From contig CAZSXT010000013.1 in NCBI GenBank assembly GCA_964611435.1, positions 29,344 to 93,343 on the forward strand: a stretch of 64,000 bases of DNA. Reading direction: 5' to 3'. Shown here piece by piece: positions 24,613 to 33,198 of the stretch (within the stretch, counting starts at the first letter, position 1; the number at the start of each line of letters is the position of its first letter). Both the position numbers and the translations under genes were made by a program. The notes beneath the pieces are model-generated. The model did not search any database. It was not told the DNA's origin and saw only the letters and a program-made list of their open reading frames with translations. The stretch is from JAYPHU01 sp964611435 (lineage in GTDB: Bacteria > Pseudomonadota > Alphaproteobacteria > Rhodospirillales > UBA2165).

Positions 24613-25794
24613 TCAGGACCGATATAAATCGTCAATATGCCCGACAAGTGCTTCGATTTGGTTCTTCCAAGAGAACTGACGGATAAAGTCAGCACCCGAG
24701 TCGCCGCGGCGGCGCGCCTCTTCCGGGTCGGCATAAAGGGATTCCAGGGATTCGACAACCTCAAAAACATCCGGCTCGCGCCAACCATCGACACCCGCAT
24801 AGGGCTCATAGGGAGCAACCGGAGTTTGTTTGTTTAGCGGGTAACAATTCCCTTCATCGATCAAATCGAGTTGGCCTGTATTTGCCGCAATAAGGCAAGG
24901 CACACTGGCGGCCATGGCCTCCATTGCGACAAGATTGGTGCCGGGCTCGCACCGGTTCGGGAATATCGCGGCATCGGCGGCTGCCAAATATCTGGGCATG
25001 TCTTTGTTGGCTGGCATCCCCAGATCAATAAAACTGTCCTCCGGCAGCCCGTTGGCGATCAACCACGGCGCAATGGCGAGTTCATTGTTGGCGAGCACTT
25101 CCGGATGGCCTTCGACAAACGGTGAATTGGCGATGGTCGGCATGATCACCGGCCATTGATTGGCCCAAGCGAACATCAACAGCGCTTCGGGATGATTCTC
25201 CCGGAACTCTCTGAACGCGGCAATAACCACGTCCTGCGCTTTGCGGTATTCCAGTTTTCCACCGGAAAAGATCACGAACCGGTCTTCGTATGTGTCGGGC
25301 CGTGGCGCGCGGACAAATAACGAGTCGTCTATCCCTTGAAAGACATTCACCACGTGATCCAATCCCCGCCGTTGCAGGACTTCTTTGTTCCAAGTGGAGC
25401 CGGTGACAATCATGTCGTAGTCTCGGGCCCTGGCCAGGCCCTCTTCCGAAATATCCGTGTCTTCAAAAAATATAACGCCGATATTATGGCTGCCTTGGAG
25501 CGGCTGGTCCGCCAACGCTGGCTGAAAGTCATTTCTCAGTGCATGGAGCACCGGGAAATCAAATTCCAGCACACCGGTTTTTTCCAACAGGTCCGACAAG
25601 TGTTCCTGACGTTGGAAAACTGGCGCGAGTTTGGCTGCGATATCCGGATCTACGTCAAGACGATGGGGCGGTGCGGCAAGCACCGGGTTCCGTTCCAGCG
25701 CCAAAAGCTCAAGGATCAGATTTGTACCGTAGACTCCCCAGCCGGATACACTGCTGGGGCGCCAGCCGATGCCGATACTGTCAGGTGCGGTCAT
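24613..25794 (-). CDS. GT4-like glycosyltransferase (group 1)
   Basis: A 393-aa GT-B glycosyltransferase. The C-terminal Rossmann domain shows FVIFSGGKLEYRKAQDVVIAA (about residues 173-193), the sugar-nucleotide-binding region ADAAIFPNRCEPGTNLVAMEA with the E-x7-E pattern, and a C-terminal SWKNQIEALVGHIDDLY. N-terminal GIGWRPSSVSGWGVYGTNL matches the acceptor domain start. No membrane segment. The gene start overlaps the acpS stop by 4 bp (ATGA), so it is translationally linked to acpS although a glycosyltransferase is not expected in this operon. Donor and acceptor are unknown. Confidence 0.87.
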   Translation of the reverse strand: MTAPDSIGIGWRPSSVSGWGVYGTNLILELLALERNPVLAAPPHRLDVDPDIAAKLAPVFQRQEHLSDLLEKTGVLEFDFPVLHALRNDFQPALADQPLQGSHNIGVIFFEDTDISEEGLARARDYDMIVTGSTWNKEVLQRRGLDHVVNVFQGIDDSLFVRAPRPDTYEDRFVIFSGGKLEYRKAQDVVIAAFREFRENHPEALLMFAWANQWPVIMPTIANSPFVEGHPEVLANNELAIAPWLIANGLPEDSFIDLGMPANKDMPRYLAAADAAIFPNRCEPGTNLVAMEAMAASVPCLIAANTGQLDLIDEGNCYPLNKQTPVAPYEPYAGVDGWREPDVFEVVESLESLYADPEEARRRGDSGADFIRQFSWKNQIEALVGHIDDLYRS

Positions 25795-26201
25795 TCCTCA
25801 ACGATGTCAGGCACGGCGGAAATGATGACGATGGCCTGAGCCAATGGAAAATCATCAGTGATGGTAAGATCAATCTGGGGCGACATGCCATCGGGCGTTA
25901 TTTCAATCAACCGTTTGAGCGCGCCACCGGAGAGCTTCATGGTCGGCTTGCCTGACGGCAGGTTAATTACCCCCATGTCCCGCCAGAAAACCCCTTTCCG
26001 AAAACCGGTGCCTAATGCCTTCGAGCAGGCTTCTTTCGAGGCAAACCGCTTGGCGTAGCTGGCAGCGCGGAGCCGGCGTTTGTCGGACTTTTGGCGCTCC
26101 AGTTCGGTAAAAATCCGATTAGTGAAGCGGTCGCCGAACCGGTCGAGGGTTTTCTCCACCCGCCGGATATCAATCAGGTCATTGCCGATCCCAAGGATCA
26201 T
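25791..26201 (-). CDS. acpS: Holo-[acyl-carrier-protein] synthase
   Basis: AcpS transfers 4'-phosphopantetheine from CoA to apo-acyl carrier protein. The 136-aa protein has the family start MILGIGNDLIDIRRVEKTLD (metal-binding Asp8) and AASYAKRFASKEACSKALG (about residues 47-65, with the catalytic Glu), plus GTGFRKGVFWRDMGV. The start overlaps the pdxJ stop by 4 bp and its stop overlaps the glycosyltransferase start by 4 bp. The pdxJ-acpS pairing is highly conserved in proteobacteria. Confidence 0.96.
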   Translation of the reverse strand: MILGIGNDLIDIRRVEKTLDRFGDRFTNRIFTELERQKSDKRRLRAASYAKRFASKEACSKALGTGFRKGVFWRDMGVINLPSGKPTMKLSGGALKRLIEITPDGMSPQIDLTITDDFPLAQAIVIISAVPDIVEE

Positions 26202-26953
26202 GCCGACGCTTCACCCAAGGCTTGAGACCGGGCGTTGTCCATCAGGGCGCGCATGCGCTTGATGGTGCTATCCAGCCCGCCGAAAATGGCCTCACCGATC
26301 AGGAAATGCCCGATGTTGAGTTCCACGAGCTCCGGAATTTCGGCGATAGGCCCGACGGTCTCAAACCCCAGCCCGTGCCCGGCGTGGCATTCCAAACCCA
26401 GGGATTGCGCGTAGGCTGCCGCTTGTCGAATGCGGTTAAGTTCTGTTTCTCGCGCCGCACCTGTCAACTCGCAATAGGCGCCCGTGTGCAGTTCGACAAC
26501 CGGCGCGCCGAGGGCGTTCGCAGCATCCAGTTGGCGTGGGTCCGCCTCGATGAACAGAGAAACGCGTATGCCCTTTTCCACCAGCGCACTGACATAAGGC
26601 GCCAGATAAGCCTGTGTGCCCGCAGCGTCCAGCCCACCTTCGGTCGTGCGCTCTTCCCGCTTCTCAGGGACGATACAGACGGCATGGGGCGCATGCTGCA
26701 GGGCGATCTCCAGCATTTCGTCAGTGGCGGCCATCTCCAGGTTCAGCGGCAAGTCAATTTCCCGACGCAACCGGGCGATATCGGTGTCGGAAATGTGCCG
26801 CCGGTCCTCGCGCAAATGCGCGGTAATACCGTCGGCGCCTGCCTTGGCGGCGATTACAGCGGCGCGCACCGGATCGGGATGGGCGCCGCCCCGCGCATTC
26901 CGGATCGTCGCCACATGGTCGATATTCACGCCCAGCCGTAAATAGGTGTTCAT
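26198..26953 (-). CDS. pdxJ: Pyridoxine 5'-phosphate synthase
   Basis: PdxJ closes the pyridoxine ring from 1-deoxyxylulose 5-phosphate and 3-amino-2-oxopropyl phosphate in the DXP-dependent vitamin B6 pathway. The 251-aa TIM barrel shows LGVNIDHVATIRNARG (about residues 7-22), GADGITAHLREDRRHI, LNLEMAATDEM, VVELHTGAYCE and ECHAGHGLGFETV, followed by LNIGHFLIGEAIFGGL. It overlaps the DUF2062 gene upstream and acpS downstream by 4 bp each, indicating one operon. Confidence 0.97.
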   Translation of the reverse strand: MNTYLRLGVNIDHVATIRNARGGAHPDPVRAAVIAAKAGADGITAHLREDRRHISDTDIARLRREIDLPLNLEMAATDEMLEIALQHAPHAVCIVPEKREERTTEGGLDAAGTQAYLAPYVSALVEKGIRVSLFIEADPRQLDAANALGAPVVELHTGAYCELTGAARETELNRIRQAAAYAQSLGLECHAGHGLGFETVGPIAEIPELVELNIGHFLIGEAIFGGLDSTIKRMRALMDNARSQALGEASA

Positions 26954-27552
26954 GATGCGTCCTTAATCGTCTCTTCATGGGAAATCCGATGGGCAAGACG
27001 CGCCCGGGATTTCCGTCCATACGCGTCTATAAGCCATCTGATGCTAAAGTAAAAGAAAAGCCAGGATACAATGAAATAAGGAATGCTGCCCACCAGCATC
27101 GGTGCAAATATTGGCCAGGCGACCTTGACCAGGTAATCCCAATCAAACTCCAGCATGGCTTGGACCATATTGCCGAACAGTTCAGAGTAATGCAGCTTTG
27201 CCATATCGTCCGGCATACCGCCGATGCCCATCCAAACACCGGTCTGATAGACCGCGACCCAAATAAACGGAAACGTCCAGGGGTTGCCGACAATGGTGCC
27301 GATTACGGCCGCTAACATACTGGCCCGTGCGAAATACGACATGGCGGCTGAGATGACGATATGAAAGCCCATGAACGGGGTGAACGAGATGGCGGCGCCA
27401 AACGCGAAGCCCGCCGACACCGCGTAAGCCGAACCGGGTAGCCGGCTGAGCCGCAAAATCCAAAACTTGAAAAATCTACGCCAGCCGAGATGCGGCCAGA
27501 TTAAATCGAGGCTGCGGGACCATCGGGGTCTGGGTATCCGGCGCTGGAACAT
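26950..27552 (-). CDS. DUF2062 domain membrane protein
   Basis: A 200-aa integral membrane protein with a DUF2062 domain: GSAYAVSAGFAFGAAISFTP (about residues 40-59), the characteristic GFHIVISAAMSYFARASMLAA and IGTIVGNPWTFPFIW. Three or four hydrophobic segments are visible, the last at SIPYFIVSWLFFYFSIRWL. The function of the family is unknown. The basic N-terminus (RRIPRPRWSRSLDLI) suggests a cytosolic start. It precedes pdxJ with a 4-bp overlap, an order common in alphaproteobacteria, and follows rsh by 83 bp. Confidence 0.9.
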   Translation of the reverse strand: MFQRRIPRPRWSRSLDLIWPHLGWRRFFKFWILRLSRLPGSAYAVSAGFAFGAAISFTPFMGFHIVISAAMSYFARASMLAAVIGTIVGNPWTFPFIWVAVYQTGVWMGIGGMPDDMAKLHYSELFGNMVQAMLEFDWDYLVKVAWPIFAPMLVGSIPYFIVSWLFFYFSIRWLIDAYGRKSRARLAHRISHEETIKDAS

Positions 27553-27635
27553 GGGGGATCATTTACCCTGTGGCGCGGCCCGCAGGGCATGTCGCCGAGG
27601 AGCCGTAGGTTATTATTTTCGTCAGGATATTCCGA

Positions 27636-29786
27636 CTATCCTTTGGTTCGTTCAACAGATTTAATCGCTTTTGAAGCGCGCAACGCCGCGATGATATTAC
27701 TAAGGTGTTTTAGGTCTCGGACTTCAATATCGATAAGCATGTCGAAAAAGTCCTCGCTCCGGTTCGTGAATTTCAAATTACTGATATTTCCGTCGTTTTT
27801 ACCTATCACCATGGACAGCTCGCCCAAACTACCTGGCGTGTTTTCGACCACCATCGACATTCGGCCCACGTAACGATCTTCGGTTTCTTCCAGATCCCAA
27901 GCCACATCGATCCAACGCTCGGGCGTGTCGGAAAAGTCGACCAGCGTATCGCAGTCGATAGTGTGAATTGTTATGCCACGGCCTTTTGTCACAATGCCGA
28001 CGATGCGGTCACCCGGCAACGCGTGGCAGCAGCCGGCATAGTGCAACGCCATGCCAGGGGTGAGCCCCTTGATAGGCACCTTTTTCTCTTCAACCTTTTT
28101 CTTACGGCCAAACTGGCCGGCAACGCCAGGGAGCGAGAGCAGGCTACGTTTTTTCTTTTCCTTGGTTTCGGGATAGACGGCCTCCACAACCTCAAGGCCG
28201 GAGACATGCCCTGCCCCAACTTCTGCGTAAAGATCGTCGATGGTTTCGGCATCGAACACCACCAGCACTTCGTTAAGGCCCTTGTCCGAGAGCTCATAGT
28301 CTTCCTGGTGGAATGCGCGTTCCAGGATGGATTGTCCCAAACTCATATATTCATCGCGCTCACGGCTGCGGATAAACCGGCGAATATGAGCGCGCGCCTT
28401 GCCCGTGGCGACAAAGTTTTCCCAGGTCGGCGACGGCGTTTGCGCCTCGGACGTGATGATTTCTACTTGGTCCCCGTTGCTGAGTTCGGTGCGCAATGGG
28501 ATGCTCTGGCGATTGATCTTGGCGCCGACGCAGTGATCACCGACTTCTGAATGAACCGCATAGGCAAAATCGACTGGTGTCGAACCTGCGGGCAACACAA
28601 TTACGTCACCCTTGGGCGTGAAGCAGAACACTTGATCCGGATACATCTCCAGTTTGGTATGCTCCAGGAAGTCGTCCGGGTTGGCGGCTTGATCCAGGAT
28701 CTCCAGAAGTTCCCGCATCCAGCGGAACTGCCGACCGTCGGTGGCGTCCGTGCCTTCTTTGTACTGCCAATGGGCGGCGACACCATGTTCGGCGATCTCG
28801 TGCATCTCCCGGGTGCGGATTTGAATTTCGATACGTAGCCGTCCGGGGCCGATGATTCCTGTATGAATCGCCCGGTAACCGTTGGGTTTCGGCGTACTTA
28901 TGTAATCCTTGATTCGTCCCGGCACCACCCGATAGGCCTGGTGGATGATCCCCATCGCCCGGTAGCAATCTTCCACGGTTTCCACCAAAACCCGGAAGGC
29001 GATGACATCTGAAATCTGCTCGAAGGAAACATTCTTCTTTTGCATCTTCCGCCAAATCGAATACGGCGTCTTCTCACGGCCTTCCACGTGTCCCCGCAAC
29101 CGGGATTCAGCGAGGGTTTTGGTCAGCTCGAATACGATTTCATCAATATTGTCCTTGCCTTCGGCTTTGAGAAATTCCAGTCGCGAGATAATGGAATTCC
29201 GGGCCTCCGGATTGAGAACCGAGAAGGATAAATCCTCCAACTCGTTTTTCATTTCATGCATGCCTACCCGCTCGGCCAAAGGGGCATAGATTTCCATAGT
29301 TTCCAGGGCAATGCGCCGGCGTTTGGCCGGCTTGGAAATGAAATCGATGGTGCGCATATTGTGCAGCCGGTCCGCGAGCTTGACCAAGAGGACACGGATG
29401 TCCTCCGACATGGCGAGAACCAGCTTGCGGAAATTCTCCGCCTGGTCAGACTGATTGGTCTGCATCTCCAGTTGAGTCAACTTGGTGACCCCGTCCACCA
29501 GTTGACAGATTTCATCGCCGAATGCATCGGTGATGTCCTGAGACGTGGTTTCAGTATCCTCTATCGTATCGTGAAGGAGCGCGGTGATGATCGACGTGGA
29601 GTCCAGCTTATACTTGGTCAGGATGCCGGCCACTTCCAACGGATGTGAAAAATAGGGATCGCCCGACGCGCGTGTCTGATTGCCGTGCGCCTTCATGGCG
29701 AAGACATAGGCGCGGTTCAGCGCCTCTTCGTCCGCGCGAATGTCGTAGGCTTTGACGTTCTCAACCAGTTCGTATTGCCGGATCAT
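27636..29786 (-). CDS. rsh: Bifunctional (p)ppGpp synthetase/hydrolase Rsh
   Basis: Rsh makes and degrades the alarmone (p)ppGpp. The 716-aa protein has an intact HD hydrolase domain (HPLEVAGIL with His48; LLHDTIEDT with His72-Asp73), a synthetase domain with GRIKDYISTPKPNGYRAIHT and the basic RxKD form typical of bifunctional enzymes, a TGS domain (VIVLPAGSTPVDFAYAVHSE) and a C-terminal ACT domain (VENTPGSLGELSMVIGKNDG). It appears to be the single long RelA/SpoT homologue typical for alphaproteobacteria. It lies 146 bp downstream of rpoZ, as usual. Confidence 0.97.
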   Translation of the reverse strand: MIRQYELVENVKAYDIRADEEALNRAYVFAMKAHGNQTRASGDPYFSHPLEVAGILTKYKLDSTSIITALLHDTIEDTETTSQDITDAFGDEICQLVDGVTKLTQLEMQTNQSDQAENFRKLVLAMSEDIRVLLVKLADRLHNMRTIDFISKPAKRRRIALETMEIYAPLAERVGMHEMKNELEDLSFSVLNPEARNSIISRLEFLKAEGKDNIDEIVFELTKTLAESRLRGHVEGREKTPYSIWRKMQKKNVSFEQISDVIAFRVLVETVEDCYRAMGIIHQAYRVVPGRIKDYISTPKPNGYRAIHTGIIGPGRLRIEIQIRTREMHEIAEHGVAAHWQYKEGTDATDGRQFRWMRELLEILDQAANPDDFLEHTKLEMYPDQVFCFTPKGDVIVLPAGSTPVDFAYAVHSEVGDHCVGAKINRQSIPLRTELSNGDQVEIITSEAQTPSPTWENFVATGKARAHIRRFIRSRERDEYMSLGQSILERAFHQEDYELSDKGLNEVLVVFDAETIDDLYAEVGAGHVSGLEVVEAVYPETKEKKKRSLLSLPGVAGQFGRKKKVEEKKVPIKGLTPGMALHYAGCCHALPGDRIVGIVTKGRGITIHTIDCDTLVDFSDTPERWIDVAWDLEETEDRYVGRMSMVVENTPGSLGELSMVIGKNDGNISNLKFTNRSEDFFDMLIDIEVRDLKHLSNIIAALRASKAIKSVERTKG

Positions 29787-29932
29787 TCAGTGTCTTTCTC
29801 GGAGCCAACTTTATTAGCCGTCAAAAAACAGCCATAAGCTTATATAGCCCGGAAATTTGGCAAATGAACAGCACAACGGAACATCGGTTCTTCGCCGATA
29901 CCGCAGAACGACTTTAGGTGTAACGGACGGGG

Positions 29933-30346
29933 CTAGAGCTGCTCGTCTTCACCGGCCGGAGGTTGTTCCACCGGCAACACATTATCTTCGAAGATCGGCA
30001 CCGGGACGTCACTTTCCTGTCCATCTTCAGAAACCGGAAGTGTAATATTCTGCTTCAATTCTTCCAACTCGCCGCTGCTGGCCATATCTTCCAACTCTTC
30101 TTCCGTCGGCTCGTCGGATTCGATGTGCTTCTGCAGCCCCTTAACCAGGGTTTGTTCGATTTCTTCGAGGTCCAAGTTCTCCTCGGCGATCTCCCGCAGG
30201 GCAATGACCGGGTTTTTGTCGTTGTCTCGTTCCACGGTCAATTCGGCGCCGGAAGACAGACTGCGCGCGCGCTGGGCGGCGAGCATCACCAATTCAAACC
30301 GGTTGGAAACCTTTTCAATGCAATCTTCTACGGTCACGCGGGCCAT
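29933..30346 (-). CDS. rpoZ: DNA-directed RNA polymerase omega subunit
   Basis: Omega stabilises the beta-prime subunit of RNA polymerase. The first 65 residues are the conserved fold: MARVTVEDCIEKVSNRFELV, LAAQRARSLSSGAE, and KNPVIALREIAEENL. The remaining half is an acidic, low-complexity tail (about residues 66-137, many Glu and Asp) longer than in gammaproteobacteria but common in alphaproteobacteria. It lies between folK and rsh on the same strand; omega is also involved in (p)ppGpp sensing in many proteobacteria, which fits its neighbour. Confidence 0.96.
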   Translation of the reverse strand: MARVTVEDCIEKVSNRFELVMLAAQRARSLSSGAELTVERDNDKNPVIALREIAEENLDLEEIEQTLVKGLQKHIESDEPTEEELEDMASSGELEELKQNITLPVSEDGQESDVPVPIFEDNVLPVEQPPAGEDEQL

Positions 30347-30427
30347 GCGGGCGTTCTCCTTGCCGAAGTCGGAGTTATCGGGGAATGGGCGCAGATGTAT
30401 AAACGGGTTGCAGAAAAATGCAAGGGC

Positions 30428-30919
30428 TCAATCCAATAATTCGACCTTTTGCGTTGGATCCAGGGCGTCGATCAGCGTGGTCATAGATCGATTTGTCACC
30501 GGATGTATCCAATCCGGCGCAATGTCCTTGAGCGGCAACAAGACGAATGCCCTCTCAGCCAACCTTGGATGAGGCAATATCAACCGATCACTGTCCAAAA
30601 CCAGGTCGTCATAGGCCAACAGATCCAAATCCACGATCCGGGCGGCGTTGCGCTCTCCCCGCTGCCGACCCATCGCGGACTCGATCTCCAGTAGCCGGTC
30701 CAAAACTGCCTCCGGCGGTAATTCGGTCTGGACCGAGGCAACAGCATTCACATACCAGGGCTGATCCGAGGCGGGAATTGGCGCAGTTTTGTAAAACCTG
30801 GAGACAGCTTCCAAATAAAACCCGGATTTTTCCATTAACTCCAGGGCCCTCCGGCAGTTGTCCACAGGCGTATCGCCGGCGGCGGACGGCAGGTTTGAGC
30901 CGAGGCCAACAAGGATCAT
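30428..30919 (-). CDS. folK: 2-amino-4-hydroxy-6-hydroxymethyldihydropteridine diphosphokinase
   Basis: FolK pyrophosphorylates 6-hydroxymethyl-7,8-dihydropterin in folate synthesis. The 163-aa protein starts with ILVGLGSNLPSAAGDTP and has SRFYKTAPIPASDQPWYVNA, RIVDLDLLAYDDLVLD (metal-binding Asp pair) and LPHPRLAERAFVLLPL, all family signatures in the expected order. It lies 81 bp upstream of rpoZ, same strand, and diverges from the NYN-domain gene. Confidence 0.96.
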   Translation of the reverse strand: MILVGLGSNLPSAAGDTPVDNCRRALELMEKSGFYLEAVSRFYKTAPIPASDQPWYVNAVASVQTELPPEAVLDRLLEIESAMGRQRGERNAARIVDLDLLAYDDLVLDSDRLILPHPRLAERAFVLLPLKDIAPDWIHPVTNRSMTTLIDALDPTQKVELLD

Positions 30920-31036
30920 CGGATAGTTCCCACGGAAAGTTTACTAGTGTAGAGTGTTGATCTGCTTTATTAAAATTGTGCCGCACCATTATTCAGCGGC
31001 AGGCTTTATTTGTCCAAAATTCATTTCGAGGATGTC

Positions 31037-31666
31037 ATGATGAACTTCTATCCCGGTGAACGTATTGGTCTATTTATCGACGGCTCTAATCTGTATGCCG
31101 CCGCCCGCGCCCTCGGTTTTGATATAGATTACAAGAACTTACTGAAGGTTTTTGAGGAACAGGGCACACTGATTCGCGCCTTCTATTACACGGCCATGGT
31201 GGAAGAGGCTGAATATTCCCCGATCCGTCCGTTGGTCGATTGGCTGGATTACAACGGCTATACCATGGTGACCAAGCCCACCAAGGAATTCACCGATACC
31301 GCGGGCCGGAGAAAGATCAAAGGCAACATGGATATCGAACTGGCGGTGGACGTGATGGAGATCCAGCCCCATCTGGACCATATCGTGATCTTCTCCGGCG
31401 ATGGTGATTTCCGCCGGTTGGTCGAGTCCGTGCAGCGCAAGGGCGCCCGGGTGTCGGTCGTCAGCACGGTTGTCTCCAAGCCGCCGATGATCGCGGATGA
31501 ACTGCGTCGTCAAGCTGATGTCTTCATTGAACTCGCCGATCTACAAGAGCAGATTGAGCGTCAGCCCGGCCAGGGACACCATCCGCAGTTGGATATCGAC
31601 GAGGAAGACGACCTGATCGATGATTATGATCAAGACTTTGACGGAGATTATGCCGGTTCCGCGTAA
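31037..31666 (+). CDS. NYN domain protein (LabA/DUF88-like putative RNase)
   Basis: NYN domains are PIN-like folds believed to be RNases. The 209-aa protein shows the acidic residues in order: ERIGLFIDGSNLYAAARALG (first Asp), KGNMDIELAVDVME and HIVIFSGDGDFRRLVESVQRKG (S-G-D-x-D). PPMIADELRRQADVFIEL closes the domain; the tail (about residues 180-209) is very acidic, with runs of Asp and Glu. I start at the ATG at 31037, with GAGGA upstream; the adjacent ATG at 31040 is equally possible, and a TTG at 31010 has no ribosome-binding site. It diverges from folK, a common arrangement near rpoZ. Confidence 0.92.
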   Translation: MMNFYPGERIGLFIDGSNLYAAARALGFDIDYKNLLKVFEEQGTLIRAFYYTAMVEEAEYSPIRPLVDWLDYNGYTMVTKPTKEFTDTAGRRKIKGNMDIELAVDVMEIQPHLDHIVIFSGDGDFRRLVESVQRKGARVSVVSTVVSKPPMIADELRRQADVFIELADLQEQIERQPGQGHHPQLDIDEEDDLIDDYDQDFDGDYAGSA

Positions 31667-31696
31667 TCCGGCGCGAACTTTCTGCCGCCGGCGTTA

Positions 31697-32335
31697 ATGT
31701 TGACACTCATGGAAGCTCCCGGCCCAAATTGCTCTCTTTGTCCCCGTCTCGCCCAGTTTCGACAGGAAAACTGCGAGGCCTACCCCGATTGGTTCAATTC
31801 TCCTGTGCCGTCCTTTGGCCGGCTGGATGCGGAACTTCTGATCCTGGGCCTCGCCCCTGGTCTCAAAGGAGCGAACCGGACTGGACGGCCGTTTACCGGA
31901 GACTATGCCGGCGACCTCCTGTATCCCACACTCCTTCACTTCGGGTTTGCCAAAGGCGTGTATGACTCCCGCCCGGATGACGGGGTCGAGATGATGAATA
32001 CCCGGATCGCCAATGCAGTACGGTGCGTGCCGCCGCAAAACAAGCCCGTGGGCGCCGAAATCAAGGCCTGCGCGCCGTTTTTGGACAGCGAGCTTAAGGC
32101 AATGACCAATCTTAAGGTCATCGTGGCGCTCGGCACCATTGCCCATAATGCCGCTATCGGTGCGTTGGGCGAGAAACGCAGCGCCTGGAAGTTCGGCCAC
32201 AACGCGTCCCACGAGATTGCGGGCGGGCCGGTGGTGATCGACAGCTATCATTGCTCCCGCTACAACACCAATACCGGCCGGCTGACCGAAGAGATGTTTC
32301 ACGATGTCTTTCGAAACGTGCAGTCCCGGCTCTAA
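31697..32335 (+). CDS. Uracil-DNA glycosylase family 5 (UDGb-like)
   Basis: Excises uracil and other deaminated bases from DNA. The 212-aa protein has iron-sulfur-type cysteines CSLC (residues 12-15), and further Cys in NAVRCVPP and IKACAPF. The active-site motif GLAPGLKGANRTGRPFTGD (about 52-70) lacks the polar Asp/Asn of family 4 and matches family 5 (UDGb). DSYHCSRYNTNTGRLT near the C-terminus supplies the second motif, again with the Asn-rich family 5 form. It follows the NYN gene by 30 bp, probably in one transcript. Confidence 0.92.
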   Translation: MLTLMEAPGPNCSLCPRLAQFRQENCEAYPDWFNSPVPSFGRLDAELLILGLAPGLKGANRTGRPFTGDYAGDLLYPTLLHFGFAKGVYDSRPDDGVEMMNTRIANAVRCVPPQNKPVGAEIKACAPFLDSELKAMTNLKVIVALGTIAHNAAIGALGEKRSAWKFGHNASHEIAGGPVVIDSYHCSRYNTNTGRLTEEMFHDVFRNVQSRL

Positions 32336-32400
32336 TTTGCGCGTTTACAGGCCGGGCTCGGTAGGCTATCCCCTGCCTCGGAATTTACCAGGAGGATACC

Positions 32401-33009
32401 GTGGAAGTCGTTTGTCTTGATCTGGAAGGTGTGTTGATCCCGGAAATCTGGATCGGCGTGGCCGAGAAAACAGGGATCGAGGCCCTGCGCGCGACGACCC
32501 GGGATATCCCCGACTATGACGAATTAATGCAGCAGCGTCTGCGGATCATGGACGAAAACGGACTGGGCCTGCCGGTCATCCAAGAAGTGATCGACAGTTT
32601 GGACCCGTTGGAGGGCGCGAAGGATTTCCTGGCTTGGTTGCAGTCCGAATTTCAGTTGGTAATTCTTTCCGACACGTTTTATGAGTTCGCCAGGCCGTTT
32701 ATGCAGAAGCTAAATTGGCCGACGCTGTTTTGCCATCGGCTCGAAACGGACATTGACGGCAAGATCGTCAATTACCATCTGCGCATGCGCGATCACAAGC
32801 GGGAAGCGGTAAAGTCTTTCAAGGCCTTGAATTTTACGGTGTTCGCCGCCGGCGATAGCTACAATGACACAACCATGCTGGGGGAGGCCGATGCTGGTTT
32901 TCTGTTCCGCGCCCCAGACAATGTGATCGAAGAGTTTCCCCAGTTTCCCCACACCACGTCCTACGACGATCTCTCGGCAAATTTTAAATCCGCCAGCCCG
33001 CGCTTCTAG
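32401..33009 (+). CDS. thrH: ThrH: phosphoserine phosphatase / homoserine phosphotransferase
   Basis: ThrH is a HAD-superfamily enzyme with phosphoserine phosphatase and phosphoserine:homoserine phosphotransferase activity. The 202-aa protein shows HAD motif I as CLDLEGVLIPEIW (Asp at residues 6 and, in place of the second Asp, Glu8, typical of ThrH), motif II ILSDTFYEFARPFMQKL, and motif IV GDSYNDTTMLGEADAG. Start is GTG with AGGAGG eight bases upstream. It follows the glycosylase gene by 65 bp. Confidence 0.93.
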   Translation: MEVVCLDLEGVLIPEIWIGVAEKTGIEALRATTRDIPDYDELMQQRLRIMDENGLGLPVIQEVIDSLDPLEGAKDFLAWLQSEFQLVILSDTFYEFARPFMQKLNWPTLFCHRLETDIDGKIVNYHLRMRDHKREAVKSFKALNFTVFAAGDSYNDTTMLGEADAGFLFRAPDNVIEEFPQFPHTTSYDDLSANFKSASPRF

Positions 33010-33076
33010 CTCGTTACCAATCTTTCATTTCGGTTTGTCGGACTCGCTATGCGCGAGTAATTCCGCCCGCAACAAT

Positions 33077-33161
33077 TTATACTGTCTAATTAACCTTTCG
33101 GATATACACATCTAGACACTTAAAAAATTGGACAGTATAATTGTACCAGGGAAGAATTCCC
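33077..33161. promoter_or_regulatory. Long inverted repeat and second palindrome upstream of the MerR-cyclase gene
   Basis: TTATACTGTCTAATT (33077-33091) and AATTGGACAGTATAA (33126-33140) are inverted repeats matching at 14 of 15 positions, separated by 34 bp of AT-rich sequence. A second palindrome, GGGAA-GAA-TTCCC (33149-33161), lies just beyond, 37 bp before the ATG. The gene downstream encodes a protein with a MerR-type DNA-binding domain, so the arms are candidate operator half-sites for autoregulation. They could alternatively form a stem that ends thrH transcription, but no T-run follows. Confidence 0.55.
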
Positions 33162-33198
33162 GTTGGTTCAATCGGAATGCGGTAAGTGAGGCATAGAA

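Noticed and set aside
32401..33009. ThrH as plain phosphoserine phosphatase SerB
   Set aside because: Motif I has DLEGVL with Glu in place of the second Asp and the length is about 200 aa, which fits ThrH and not SerB.
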